Assembly: GCA_023384355.1 (NCBI GenBank)
Contig: JAHDWL010000001.1
Span: 219,985-283,984 of the forward strand
Length of the DNA: 64,000 nucleotides
Reading direction: 5' to 3'
From: Anaerolineae bacterium
GTDB lineage: Bacteria; Chloroflexota; Anaerolineae; Promineifilales; Promineifilaceae
This document shows positions 55,192-63,981 of the stretch, piece after piece. Numbering within the stretch: position 1 is the first letter of the stretch; each line of letters starts with the position of its first letter. The notes under the pieces were generated by a model that had not been told where the DNA came from, did no database searches, and saw only the letters and a list, made by a program, of their open reading frames with translations. Made by a program: the position numbers and the translations under genes.

Positions 55192-57576
55192 TTGTTTGTG
55201 ATCAATCGACTCCGACGCGGGTTTGACCCGGGTTTCCTCGCTGTTCTCCTCATTTGCGTGCTCGCTGTCTGGCCGTTCGTCAGCCGCGCCAGCCTGCCGG
55301 AGGGCACCGATGCCGAGCTGCACATCTTTCGCCTGCACGAATTAAGCTATCTGGTGCGTGGCGGAGAGTTCTATCCTCGTTGGGCGCCGGATTTCTATCA
55401 CGGTTTCGGCTATCCGATTTTTAATTATTACGCGCCTCTGACCTACTATTTGGCGCTGCCGCTTGAATTGTTGCCTCGTGTCGACGCGGTACTGGCGACG
55501 AAGACCATCCTCGTCATCGGCATGATCATGGCCGGTCTGGGGATTTACGGCTTCACCCGGGACACGTGGGGTCGTCGCGCCGGATTCGTAGCCGGCGCTT
55601 TATACGTCTACTCCCCCTATTTGCAGTACATCGATCCGCATGTGCGTGGTGTTGTGCCGGAGATGTTCAGCTTTGGGGTATTCCCTCTGGCGCTGTGGGC
55701 GCTTGACCGCCTATTCCGTCGACCTTCAGCCGGATCGTGGCTGGCTTCGGGCGTGCTGGTGGCGGCCGTCATCCTCAGCCACAATCTGATGGGCCTGTTC
55801 TTCTTCGCTCTGCTGGCGGCCTGGAGCGGCTGGCAAGCGATTCTCGTCTGGTGCGCTCGCAGGCGATCGTCCGCGGACAAAGCCGTTGCCGATCCCCCTG
55901 CCTGGGCAAGTGTTGGCCGTCTTGCTGCAGCGTTGCTCCTGGGTTTGGGATTGTCCGCTTTTTTCTGGTTGCCGGTCTTTCTGGAACGCAATGCGGTGAC
56001 GCTCAGCACGCTGATTGGCTCCGGCGATAATTACGATTTTCGAACTCATTTCCTGGCCCTTGGCGAACTCCTGGCTTTCTCGGTCTCTCCAGACTGGGGC
56101 GCAACCCAATCGCCCTTTGTTTTCAACCTGGGTGTGGCGCAGTGGGTCGGTGGTGTTCTTGGCGTGACGATGTTGATCCTGGGAAAAGCCAGGGAGCGGG
56201 CACAATTGGCTTTCTTCGCCATAGCCGCCCTTGCTGTCTTGTTTCTCATGACGGCCTATTCCGAGCCTGTTTGGGAAGCCCTCCCCTTTCTGCCCTTTTT
56301 CCAGTTTCCCTGGCGCTTGCTGGGCGCGGTCGCGGCAATGTTGGCCGTGTTGGGTGCGGCGGGAATGGAACCTTTCATGCGCGAGTCGGGCGCCGAGGAT
56401 GGAGACGGGAGCCGACGCACGATCCTCCGCGGGACACGCGCAGCCTGGATTTGTGCCGGGGCAGTCGCGTTACCCATGATGCTGGCCCTGCCGCTGAGCC
56501 AACCGACACCCTGGGCGCCGTTTGGCGAGGTGAACACGCTACGTATGTCGCTCATTGAGAATAGCGGGCGGTGGTTGGGCACCACATCGACGGCCGATTA
56601 CGTGCCCGCGACAGTTGTAATGCTGCCGCAAAGGCGCGACTCTGTCGTCGGGCCGCTCTTCGATGGGCTACCGCCAGATCGGGTTAACTGGGATTCGATG
56701 CCCGACGGGACGGAAGTAACCACCGAAGCCATCCGTCCCCTTCTGACCCGTTACGTCGTGAACGCGCCAAAGGAATTCCGCTTGCGGCTTTACCAGTTCG
56801 ATTTTCCCGGATGGAAGGTGACAATCGACGGCCAGCCGGCGGAGACGGAACTGGCGGAACCGGAAGGCCTTATCGTCGTCATCGTTCCCGAAGGTGAGCA
56901 TGTGGTCGAAGTGAGGTTTGGCACGACGCCGCCACGCACGACAGGCTGGCTCATCGCTTTACTCTCGGCCGTAACATTGGGCGTTTTCGCCTTGCGATCG
57001 AGGAGGATCAAGCCTGACGAGGCGTCCGTTCCAGCCTTTCCCGCAAGTCTTCGTTCAGATTGGCCTGCGTTGGTCACCGTGGCCGGATTGACCACACTGG
57101 CCCTGTTAGCAGGCCCCCTCGGCTTGTTTCATAACCAATCGCAGGGGCTAAATCTCGATGTTCCTGCTGTTGAAAGCTATTATAATTTCGGCGATCAGAT
57201 AGGATTGTTGGGGCACAGCGCTGCTCCGGGCCAGGTCATGCCGGGCGATGTTCTGGATCTTACGCTCTATTGGAAGGCGCAACGGCAGTTGCCTATTGAT
57301 TATCAATCCTTTGTCCACGTACTCAACGAGGCGGGTGAACTGGTTGCACAGGCAGATAAGCTGAATCCCGGCGAGTTTCCGACGCGACGGTGGCCACTCG
57401 AAAAATACGTTCCCGACCGATACAGTGTGCAATTACCGTCTGATTTGCCGCCCGGAGAATATCTTGTGACAGCAGGGATGTGGGTTCAGAGTGATGGATG
57501 GCGCTTGCCCGTGTTCGATGATGCCGGCCGGCCTGTTGCCGATCGGGCAAATCTGTTTACATTCAGGATAGATTAG
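55192..57576 (+). CDS. PTPS-related/YfhO-like polytopic membrane protein, likely GT-C
   Basis: 794 residues. The N-terminal LPEGTDAELHIFRLHELSYLVRGGEFYPRWAPDFYHGFGYPIFNYYAP is the signature of the 6-pyruvoyl-tetrahydropterin-synthase-related membrane family, which has nothing to do with pterins and looks like a GT-C glycosyltransferase. About 11 hydrophobic helices are followed by an outside part with a lone helix (~590) and a C-terminal beta module (LDLTLYWKAQRQLPIDYQSFVHVLNEAGELVAQADKLNPG) shared with three other giants here. The start codon is uncertain: TTG 55192 or GTG 55198, without a clear Shine-Dalgarno. It starts 7 nt after an inverted repeat. Confidence 0.8.
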   Translation: MFVINRLRRGFDPGFLAVLLICVLAVWPFVSRASLPEGTDAELHIFRLHELSYLVRGGEFYPRWAPDFYHGFGYPIFNYYAPLTYYLALPLELLPRVDAVLATKTILVIGMIMAGLGIYGFTRDTWGRRAGFVAGALYVYSPYLQYIDPHVRGVVPEMFSFGVFPLALWALDRLFRRPSAGSWLASGVLVAAVILSHNLMGLFFFALLAAWSGWQAILVWCARRRSSADKAVADPPAWASVGRLAAALLLGLGLSAFFWLPVFLERNAVTLSTLIGSGDNYDFRTHFLALGELLAFSVSPDWGATQSPFVFNLGVAQWVGGVLGVTMLILGKARERAQLAFFAIAALAVLFLMTAYSEPVWEALPFLPFFQFPWRLLGAVAAMLAVLGAAGMEPFMRESGAEDGDGSRRTILRGTRAAWICAGAVALPMMLALPLSQPTPWAPFGEVNTLRMSLIENSGRWLGTTSTADYVPATVVMLPQRRDSVVGPLFDGLPPDRVNWDSMPDGTEVTTEAIRPLLTRYVVNAPKEFRLRLYQFDFPGWKVTIDGQPAETELAEPEGLIVVIVPEGEHVVEVRFGTTPPRTTGWLIALLSAVTLGVFALRSRRIKPDEASVPAFPASLRSDWPALVTVAGLTTLALLAGPLGLFHNQSQGLNLDVPAVESYYNFGDQIGLLGHSAAPGQVMPGDVLDLTLYWKAQRQLPIDYQSFVHVLNEAGELVAQADKLNPGEFPTRRWPLEKYVPDRYSVQLPSDLPPGEYLVTAGMWVQSDGWRLPVFDDAGRPVADRANLFTFRID

Positions 57577-57577
57577 C

Positions 57578-58144
57578 ATGGCCGCGCGCGTGATCAGCGG
57601 AAAAGCAAAAGGGCGAAAGCTAAAACTGGTGCCGGGCGATACGACTCGGCCGATCATGGATCGGGTCAAGGAGAGCCTGTTCAATATTCTCGGCGATATC
57701 GAGGGCACGCGCTGGCTCGACCTGTTCGCCGGGACAGGGCAGGTTGGGATAGAAGCCATCAGTCGAGGCGCGGCCGAGGTCGTTTTTGTGGATAACGCGC
57801 GCGCGGCGATCCACACCGTTCGTGACAATCTGGCCCATACGCAGTTGGGCGAGTGGGCGCGAGTTGTTCAGGCAGACGCTATGACTTTTCTGCGTGGTGC
57901 GGGCGAAAGACCGTTCGATATCATCTACGTTGCTCCACCACAATATCTGGGTATGTGGGTCGAGGCTCTGCGGGCAATCGACATGGCTGCCGGGCGTTTG
58001 CTGGTCGATGGTGGGCTGGCAATTATCCAGATCGATCCGCGGGAGTTCGAAAGTCTCGAATTGGCAAACCTTGTACTCACAGACAAGCGTCGCTACGGCA
58101 ATACTTTGCTCGGTTTCTATCAGTATGCCGATGTCGGTGATTGA
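57578..58144 (+). CDS. rsmD: 16S rRNA (guanine966-N2)-methyltransferase RsmD
   Basis: 188 residues. The start RVISGKAKGRKLKLVPGDTTRPIMDRVKESLFNIL and the SAM motif WLDLFAGTGQVGIEAISRGA are RsmD hallmarks; the later QADAMTFL fits too. The (D/N/S)PP(Y/F) catalytic motif reads A119-P-P-Q-Y (YVAPPQYLG), so the first residue is Ala. The same wording may be normal for this lineage. The gene begins 1 nt after the stop of the giant and converges on a minus-strand envelope gene. Confidence 0.9.
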   Translation: MAARVISGKAKGRKLKLVPGDTTRPIMDRVKESLFNILGDIEGTRWLDLFAGTGQVGIEAISRGAAEVVFVDNARAAIHTVRDNLAHTQLGEWARVVQADAMTFLRGAGERPFDIIYVAPPQYLGMWVEALRAIDMAAGRLLVDGGLAIIQIDPREFESLELANLVLTDKRRYGNTLLGFYQYADVGD

Positions 58145-58147
58145 CCT

Positions 58148-58930
58148 CTAGTTGTCCAGCGTCATCTGGATGAGACATTGACCTATCTCAACACCACCTG
58201 CGTCGATGGCGCGTAGTCGTACCCGGTAAGGCCCGACCTGCCATTGGCTGAGGTCCACGTTGCCCAAATCGCCGTTTATGATCGGTTGAGGGATAGGTTG
58301 CTCGCTGATTGGAGCCCATAATCCTGCCGTTTGCGGGCCGTCCAGTTCGATTACGTACAGATGGGTCTCGCCGGTGTTGGCTGTCCCCCGAAACGTAACA
58401 TGTCGAAAGATCACTGATCCGTTGAGCGGTTCTGTGATGGTCAACTCCGGGGTGCAGGCTACAAAGGGTGTGGGCGGGGCATCCGGTGTCGCTTCACCGT
58501 CGGTTGTCGTGCTGGTGATGACCGAGGAGGCATCCAGACCGGGTTGGAACGGTAAAGTGACGGTTGGTGCGAGGACAGGAGCCCCGATGCCTCCGACCGC
58601 GGCCGTTCCGCTTAATGGAGTAGGGGGGGCGAGAGGGGTGGCAAAAATGTCCGGAGTTGGGTTTACCTGGATCGTGGTCTCAGCCGGCAACGTCGGCGCA
58701 ATATTCCGATTGACATAAAATACAATTCCGATGATGGCCGAGAAAAACAACATGAACCCCAGCGCATGATTGCGGGCGGCCGTAGCGGTTTCTTTCTCCA
58801 GGTTGAACATCGCCCGGCGTAAGGTGCGGGTCGCGCGAATAAATTCCGTGGTGTACCAGAACAGAAAGAGAACGCTGACGATGTAGATCCAGACATCGTT
58901 GCGAATGATGAACAGGTAGATGCGATCCAT
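58148..58930 (-). CDS. Envelope protein with two membrane helices and Ig-like C-terminal domain
   Basis: 260 residues. A first helix (VWIYIVSVLFLFWYTTEF), a charged stretch, and a second helix (ALGFMLFFSAIIGIVFYV) are followed by a Pro/Thr-rich linker. The last ~90 residues are a beta-rich, Ig-like domain (LTITEPLNGSVIFRHVTFRGTANTGETHLYVIELDG...YRVRLRAIDAGGVEIGQCLIQ) with two Cys that may pair. Function is not known; it is probably displayed outside. It ends 3 nt from the convergent rsmD stop. Confidence 0.7.
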   Translation of the reverse strand: MDRIYLFIIRNDVWIYIVSVLFLFWYTTEFIRATRTLRRAMFNLEKETATAARNHALGFMLFFSAIIGIVFYVNRNIAPTLPAETTIQVNPTPDIFATPLAPPTPLSGTAAVGGIGAPVLAPTVTLPFQPGLDASSVITSTTTDGEATPDAPPTPFVACTPELTITEPLNGSVIFRHVTFRGTANTGETHLYVIELDGPQTAGLWAPISEQPIPQPIINGDLGNVDLSQWQVGPYRVRLRAIDAGGVEIGQCLIQMTLDN

Positions 58931-58999
58931 TCTAGGGTCGGGTGATCGCGGTTTCTGCCGCAGGAATGTGTGCCGACAATGTTGTGAGGGATGATTCTG

Positions 59000-59854
59000 T
59001 CAGAGCGTTTCATCAAGCCGGCGAAGGACGCCGCGCACAACAGTGATGAGGTGCGGAACAGCGCGCTGCCCCATCTCCAGCACTTCTTCATGATTGAGCG
59101 TCAACCCGGGAGGTGGATCAGGCAAGGCGAGATTGGCGACGGTCGAGATGCCCAGGACGCGCACCCCGGCGTGACGAGCCACAACGACTTCCGGTGCGGT
59201 GGACATACCCACAGCATCACCACCGGCAAATTGCAGGAAACGCAATTCTGCCGGCGTCTCGAAGCTGGGTCCGGCTACGTAGGCGTAGACGCCTTCGCGA
59301 AGCTGGATGCCGGCCTCGTCGCCGACCTTGTGCGCCAGCGCTCGCAGCGCCGGATCATAGGGCGCGGTCATGTCCGGGAAACGTGGGCCAATGGACTCAT
59401 CATTTGGTCCGCGCAGCGGGTTATTCCCGGCCATACCGGGGAAATTCAGATGGTCGCGAATGATCATCAGATCGCCTGGCTGAAACGCAGGGTTGAGGCC
59501 GCCGGACGCATTAGTGACGATGATAGTCTGTATACCCAGCGCGACCATCACCCGTATCGGCAGGGTCACCCTATCCATTGAGTACCCTTCGTAGAAATGG
59601 GTGCGGCCCTGGAGGACGAGCACCGATTGTCCCTCAAGCTCACCGATAACCAGCCGGCCGACATGCCCCGGAACGGTCGAGACAGGCCAGTTGGGAATTT
59701 CTCCAGTAGGGATGATATCGGGCGTGTCAATGGTGTCGGCCAGGGAGTTAAGCCCCGATCCAAGGATCAGTCCGACGGATGGCCTGTATTTCGTTCGTTC
59801 GCGGATATAGTCTGCCGCTGCTTTTATCTCATTGGTTGTAACAAATTGGCTCAT
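59000..59854 (-). CDS. Purine nucleoside phosphorylase, trimeric class
   Basis: 284 residues. It cleaves guanosine and inosine (and deoxy forms) with phosphate. VGLILGSGLNSLADTI (phosphate loop), GRTHFYEGYSMDRVTLPIRV, TNASGGLNPAFQPGDLMIIRDHLNF, YVAGPSFETPAELRFL and DAVGMSTAPEVVVARHAG are the class-II (trimeric) PNP signatures, with the purine-binding Glu and Met in place. ATG start. It lies 21 nt after xerD and probably shares its transcript. Confidence 0.95.
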   Translation of the reverse strand: MSQFVTTNEIKAAADYIRERTKYRPSVGLILGSGLNSLADTIDTPDIIPTGEIPNWPVSTVPGHVGRLVIGELEGQSVLVLQGRTHFYEGYSMDRVTLPIRVMVALGIQTIIVTNASGGLNPAFQPGDLMIIRDHLNFPGMAGNNPLRGPNDESIGPRFPDMTAPYDPALRALAHKVGDEAGIQLREGVYAYVAGPSFETPAELRFLQFAGGDAVGMSTAPEVVVARHAGVRVLGISTVANLALPDPPPGLTLNHEEVLEMGQRAVPHLITVVRGVLRRLDETL

Positions 59855-59875
59855 GGTGAACTCAGCTTATGATGA

Positions 59876-60772
59876 TCAGGCGGCCGTTGTCGCCTCGGTT
59901 AATTCTTCCGAAGTTTCCATCTGCGTATAAATTTGGGTCGTAGAGATGTTGGCGTGGCCAAGCAAGCGCTGGATGTCTTCCAGCTTGGAACCCTTGCTCA
60001 ACCGGTGGACGGCGAAGCTATGGCGCAGGGTATGTGGTGTGACTTCTGTGTTTAAACCTGCCTGTCGGGCATACCCTTTTATGATCAGCCACAAACCTTG
60101 TCGGGTGAGCTTCTCGCCCCGGTGATTGAGAAATAACGCCTTCTCGACCTTATCCTTGGCCAACTGAGGCCGTCCTTCGGCCAGGTATTCTTTCAGGAGC
60201 GCGGTGGTGTTTTCCTCTAGAGGTATTTCGCGCGCTTCTCCCTGGCGAGTTGGCGAAGAGAGCATCGTGCGATCGGGTGACAAATCGTCGATCTGGATCG
60301 ACACTACTTCGGTCACGCGCATACCAGTTTCATAAAGAATATTGAGCAGCGTGAGATCGCGCAGGTTTTTTGGCGAGTTATTGCCCATCGGCGCTTCCAG
60401 AAGCCGCTCCACCTCGGCAAAAGAAAGTGTCTGGGGCAGACGCTTTTTCACCTTGGGCGAATCGATGTCGAGCGTCGGGTTTTCTTCGACGATGCCCTGT
60501 GCCGTTAGATAATTGAAAAATGACTTAATCGCGGCGACCTTGCGCGCAATCGTCGAAGAGGCATAAGGGTGCTCCTTATGCTTCATATAAGTCAAATAAG
60601 TTTCAACGCTGTCGGCCGTCACGGCCGACCAGGTGGTTAGTTTCGAGCCGGAATGACTCTCCACAAATTCCAGAAACTGGCTGAGGTCGTTACGATACGC
60701 GGCAATAGTGTTTTCGGAATACCTGTACTCTCGCTCCAGGTGCGATAAGAAGGCAACCAGTTGCTCTTCCAT
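59876..60772 (-). CDS. XerC/XerD-type tyrosine recombinase
   Basis: 298 residues with the SAM-like N-terminal DNA-binding domain (SENTIAAYRNDLSQFLEFV) and the catalytic domain. R152 (ETGMRVTEV), H247-x-x-R250 (PHTLRHSFA), H273 (LLGHANISTTQIYTQ) and nucleophile Y282 are present. The beta-hairpin Lys of XerD (GKGNKER region) corresponds to TRQGEAREIPL, where Lys appears replaced. It resolves chromosome dimers at dif in most bacteria, and nothing here suggests an integron or phage. The ATG has GGGAG upstream. Preceded by a strong promoter 185 nt upstream; PNP follows. Confidence 0.88.
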   Translation of the reverse strand: MEEQLVAFLSHLEREYRYSENTIAAYRNDLSQFLEFVESHSGSKLTTWSAVTADSVETYLTYMKHKEHPYASSTIARKVAAIKSFFNYLTAQGIVEENPTLDIDSPKVKKRLPQTLSFAEVERLLEAPMGNNSPKNLRDLTLLNILYETGMRVTEVVSIQIDDLSPDRTMLSSPTRQGEAREIPLEENTTALLKEYLAEGRPQLAKDKVEKALFLNHRGEKLTRQGLWLIIKGYARQAGLNTEVTPHTLRHSFAVHRLSKGSKLEDIQRLLGHANISTTQIYTQMETSEELTEATTAA

Positions 60773-61117
60773 GGCAGTCTACTCCCTGATCGGTAGCCGA
60801 ATAGAGTATCTTTGCTTTCGAACAAGAGGGAGCCTGGCCGTGGCGGCAGCCGTTTACAATACATCTCCTCTCAATTTACGGGTTGCGACAAAGTCAGGAA
60901 AGACCGGAATGCGATTCACATTCCGCGCAGCGTCCTCCAGATTATGTCATGCAACTTTAAAGCATTATATCACTACTTTTCATAATATCAAATGCCTGTT
61001 TGTGTTTTTTCAGGTAGTATTGTGTTGATCCGTGGTGCCGAAAATGGAAACCGGCATAATCAGGATCGCTCCCCACATTACATTACAAACCCATAATTCC
61101 AAGTAACAGGTGCAAGC
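60773..61117. other. 345-nt intergenic region between xerC/D-type gene and cDPG-synthetase-like gene
   Basis: It holds a strong minus-strand promoter (60964-60991) and AT-rich DNA around 60950-61020, unlike its surroundings. A short 75-codon minus-strand frame with a GAGAGGAG before its ATG overlaps the recombinase start. It is probably a shadow, because the Shine-Dalgarno abuts the ATG and the composition is non-coding. I see no RNA gene. Confidence 0.5.
60964..60991 (-). promoter_or_regulatory. Promoter of the recombinase-PNP unit
   Basis: On the minus strand TTGATA (60986-60991), a 16-nt spacer and a perfect TATAAT (60964-60969). The predicted leader to the recombinase ATG is about 185 nt. 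Confidence 0.7.
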
Positions 61118-62452
61118 ATGAGTTCCAATAGACCAGTGCGAACGATCATTGCCGGGGCGGCCGGCCGTGATTTCCACGACTTTAATACAGTGTTTCGTCA
61201 GTCTGAAGACTATAACGTCGTCGCCTTCACCGCGACGCAGATCCCCAACATTGAAGGCCGCATGTACCCTGCGGCTCTTTCCGGGCCACTTTATCCCAAT
61301 GGAATCCCGATTCACGCGGAAAGTGAATTGCCCGCCCTGATACGCGAGTACGACGTTGATGAGGTCGTTTTTTCATATTCAGACGTGTCTCACGAGTATG
61401 TCATGCATTTGGCTTCCCGTGTGCTGGCGGCCGGCGCGGGATTCAGGTTTATTAGCCCGAACGCCACTATGCTCAGATCAACCAAACCGATCATTGCTGT
61501 TTGTGCGGTACGCACCGGCAGCGGGAAAAGCCAAACGTCGCGCCGGGTGCTCGATATCCTGAAAAATGATCTGGGGTACAAGCGTGTGGTCGCTATTCGT
61601 CATCCAATGCCCTATGGTGACTTGGCGGCTCAGGCAGTGCAACGATTTGCTTCCTACGCGGATATGGATCGCGCGCAATGCACCATTGAGGAGCGCGAGG
61701 AATATGAGCCTTATGTTGAGCGGGGCGCGGTCATTTTTGCCGGCGTGGATTATGAGGCTATCCTGCGCAAGGCAGAGGAAGAGGCCGATATCATTATTTG
61801 GGACGGAGGGAACAACGACCTGCCGTTTTATAAGCCGGATTACCATATCGTTGTCGTCGATCCCCTTCGGCCGGGCCACGAATTGCGCTATCATCCGGGC
61901 GAGGCGAATCTCCGTCGAGCAGACGCGCTTGTGATCAACAAAATCGACACTGCCGATTCCGCCGGTGTCAACGCGGTATTGAAGACTGTTCGTGAGGTGA
62001 ACCCGACGGCGGCCGTTGTTCGTGCCGCATCGCCTCTCTTTGTGGACGATCCTGCCGCAATTCGCGGCAAACGTGTCCTTGTTGTCGAAGACGGCCCAAC
62101 CCTGACCCATGGAGAGATGGCTTATGGTGCTGGCGTCGTTGCTGCCCAGCAGTTTGGCGCTGCCGAAATCGTCGATCCCCGACCGTATGCTGTCCGCACC
62201 ATAGCCGACACCTATCGTAAATATCCCGGCACAGGCCAGGTCTTGCCGGCAATGGGTTATGGTCGCGACCAAATGGCCGATCTGGAGGAGACGATCAACG
62301 TCACGCCGGTCGACATGGTGATCATCGCCACCCCCATCGACCTCGGTCGCCTGGTAGATATTGACCGGCCTAACCAGCGCGTGCGCTATGAGTTGCAGGA
62401 GCTTGGCCAACCGACGCTGGCCGACCTGCTGCGCGAGAAGTTCGCGCGCTAG
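61118..62452 (+). CDS. Cyclic 2,3-diphosphoglycerate synthetase family P-loop protein
   Basis: 444 residues. The N-terminal domain (RTIIAGAAGRDFHDFNTVFRQSEDYNVVAFTATQIPNIEGR) and P-loop VRTGSGKSQT (residues ~131-140), then VINKIDTAD (NKxD-like) and MVIIATPIDLGRLVDIDRP, match the family named after the archaeal cyclic-2,3-diphosphoglycerate synthetase, which closes 2,3-DPG into an osmolyte with ATP. Bacterial members are common but their role is open; a metal- or GTP-linked chaperone role is an alternative. It has a weak AGG upstream. The final TAG shares CTAG with the convergent rnhB stop. Confidence 0.85.
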   Translation: MSSNRPVRTIIAGAAGRDFHDFNTVFRQSEDYNVVAFTATQIPNIEGRMYPAALSGPLYPNGIPIHAESELPALIREYDVDEVVFSYSDVSHEYVMHLASRVLAAGAGFRFISPNATMLRSTKPIIAVCAVRTGSGKSQTSRRVLDILKNDLGYKRVVAIRHPMPYGDLAAQAVQRFASYADMDRAQCTIEEREEYEPYVERGAVIFAGVDYEAILRKAEEEADIIIWDGGNNDLPFYKPDYHIVVVDPLRPGHELRYHPGEANLRRADALVINKIDTADSAGVNAVLKTVREVNPTAAVVRAASPLFVDDPAAIRGKRVLVVEDGPTLTHGEMAYGAGVVAAQQFGAAEIVDPRPYAVRTIADTYRKYPGTGQVLPAMGYGRDQMADLEETINVTPVDMVIIATPIDLGRLVDIDRPNQRVRYELQELGQPTLADLLREKFAR

Positions 62453-63108
62453 AACAACTTGGAACGTAACGGGGCGAAGCTGCGGCGATGCTCCGGACAT
62501 GGCCCCAATCGGCCGAGCGCCGCCAGGTGCTCGGCCGTACCATAACCTTTATGGTGTGCGAAGCCGTATTCCGGGAAGCGCTCGTCGAGAGCGAGCATAT
62601 AATGATCGCGGCCGACCTTCGCCAGGATGGACGCAGCGGCAATGCTGAGGCTTTGACGGTCACCGCGCACGACGGGCCATTGAGGAAGGTTCAGACTAAC
62701 TAATCTGAGCGGCCCATCCACCAGTATCGCCTGCGTCGATGGGACAAGCCGGCTGACGGCCTCAGTCATTGCGCGCCGCGTTGCGTTGAGGATGCCATGC
62801 TGGTCAATGAACTCGGCCGGGGAATAGGCTACCGCATATGCAAGCCCGTTCTCGCGGATGATGGCGTCATACCGCTCGCGTGCCTTTGGGCTGAGCAGCT
62901 TTGAGTCCTTGATTCCCTGTAGGCGGGCTAAAATATCATGCTGTCGATCGCCGGTTGGTGGGAGCTGAACAGCTGCGGCGAAAACCGGTCCGGCCAGTGC
63001 GCCCCGACCCGCTTCGTCAACTCCGGCGACCCACGAGATGCCGAACTCATCTGAGATGGCCCGCTCAAACGTCAAGCCGGGTAAGTGGCTGGGGCCGGGT
63101 GAGGGCAT
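62449..63108 (-). CDS. rnhB: Ribonuclease HII
   Basis: 219 residues. WVAGVDEAGRGALAGPVFAAAVQL has the catalytic Asp-Glu pair; IKDSKLLSPKARERY and LVDGPLRL hold the next Asp, and SIAAASILAKVGRDHYMLALDERFPEYGFAHHKGYGTAEHLAAL the last motif. It removes ribonucleotides and RNA primers from DNA. It follows the ALG5-like gene after 3 nt, and its stop overlaps that of the convergent gene within CTAG. Confidence 0.96.
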   Translation of the reverse strand: MPSPGPSHLPGLTFERAISDEFGISWVAGVDEAGRGALAGPVFAAAVQLPPTGDRQHDILARLQGIKDSKLLSPKARERYDAIIRENGLAYAVAYSPAEFIDQHGILNATRRAMTEAVSRLVPSTQAILVDGPLRLVSLNLPQWPVVRGDRQSLSIAAASILAKVGRDHYMLALDERFPEYGFAHHKGYGTAEHLAALGRLGPCPEHRRSFAPLRSKLF

Positions 63109-63111
63109 GTG

Positions 63112-63882
63112 CTAATGGAGATTGGGGGCTAACGGATCGGTTTGCTCCCGGCGATTGTAGCGGCCGACGAAGCCGTTATATCGTATGCGCAACACCTCAC
63201 GGATCATGTTGATGGTGTCCCGCACCGGGCTGACGCGACTGTTTTCGCCATAATACCAGTGGATGGGCACCTCGATGATGTTGTAGTCACGTTTGAGGGC
63301 GATGAACAGCAACTCCACATCAAATGCCCAGCCGTTGATCGTCTGGTTTGGCAGGATATCCAGGGCCACTTCGCGCTTGAAGCACTTGAATCCGCATTGG
63401 GTATCTTCGTAACCGGGGATAGCCAGCACCTTGACGTAGAAGTTGAATACCCGTCCCATGAAATGGCGATATTGGGGTTCATTGTAGCGCACCGCCCCGG
63501 CTACCTCGCGACTACCGATGGCAACGTCGTAATCCCCGGATAACGGCGGCAGAAATTTGGCTATTTCCTCGACCGGCATGGAAAAATCCGCGTCAGCCAT
63601 GAACAGGTATTCCCCTTGGGCAGCCATCATCCCGGTGTGGACGGCTGCGCCCTTGCCCTGTGTCATCTCGTCTATTACGCGCAGATAAGGCCGGGTGGCG
63701 GCGAATTCGAGGGCGATTTCGCGCGTATTATCGTGGCTGTTGTTGTTAACGATGATGATCTCGAAGGCGTAAGGTTGTGTTTCCAGAAATGCGAAGACCG
63801 GCGGCAAGGTAGCAGGCAGACGCTCGCCTTCATTGTAGGCGGGAATGATAAGGCTGAGAAGGAGTTGGGATGGGGCGCTCAT
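63112..63882 (-). CDS. Glycosyltransferase family 2, dolichyl-phosphate glucosyltransferase (ALG5)-like
   Basis: 256 residues. SLIIPAYNEGERLPATL, IIIVNNNSHDNTREIAL, QGKGAAVHTGMMAAQGEYLFMADADFSMP (metal DxD), DTQCGFKCFKREVAL and WAFDVELLFIALKRDYNIIEVPIHWYYGENSRV are the ALG5/DPM-like hallmarks. It likely loads polyprenyl phosphate with glucose or mannose on the inner face, a donor for the GT-C giants. ATG start, then rnhB 3 nt after the stop. No transmembrane helix is attached. Confidence 0.92.
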   Translation of the reverse strand: MSAPSQLLLSLIIPAYNEGERLPATLPPVFAFLETQPYAFEIIIVNNNSHDNTREIALEFAATRPYLRVIDEMTQGKGAAVHTGMMAAQGEYLFMADADFSMPVEEIAKFLPPLSGDYDVAIGSREVAGAVRYNEPQYRHFMGRVFNFYVKVLAIPGYEDTQCGFKCFKREVALDILPNQTINGWAFDVELLFIALKRDYNIIEVPIHWYYGENSRVSPVRDTINMIREVLRIRYNGFVGRYNRREQTDPLAPNLH

Positions 63883-63952
63883 CTATGAACATCACCGTGA
63901 TGCCGCAGGCCCCACATCGGAGAGGTCGCGCGCGGATCAGAGAAGACAGTCA

Positions 63953-63981
63953 AGTTTATCTTTCCTAGGGGACCTCGTCAA
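63953..63981 (-). promoter_or_regulatory. Promoter of the ALG5-like GT2 and rnhB
   Basis: On the minus strand TTGACG (63976-63981), a 17-nt spacer and TAAACT (63953-63958), giving a leader of about 64 nt before the GT2 ATG. Confidence 0.55.

Noticed and set aside
60637..60864. 75-codon minus-strand frame overlapping the start of the Xer gene
   Set aside because: Its GAGAGGAG abuts the ATG with no spacing, the translation is Arg/Ser/Pro-rich, and most of it lies in the recombinase gene in another frame.
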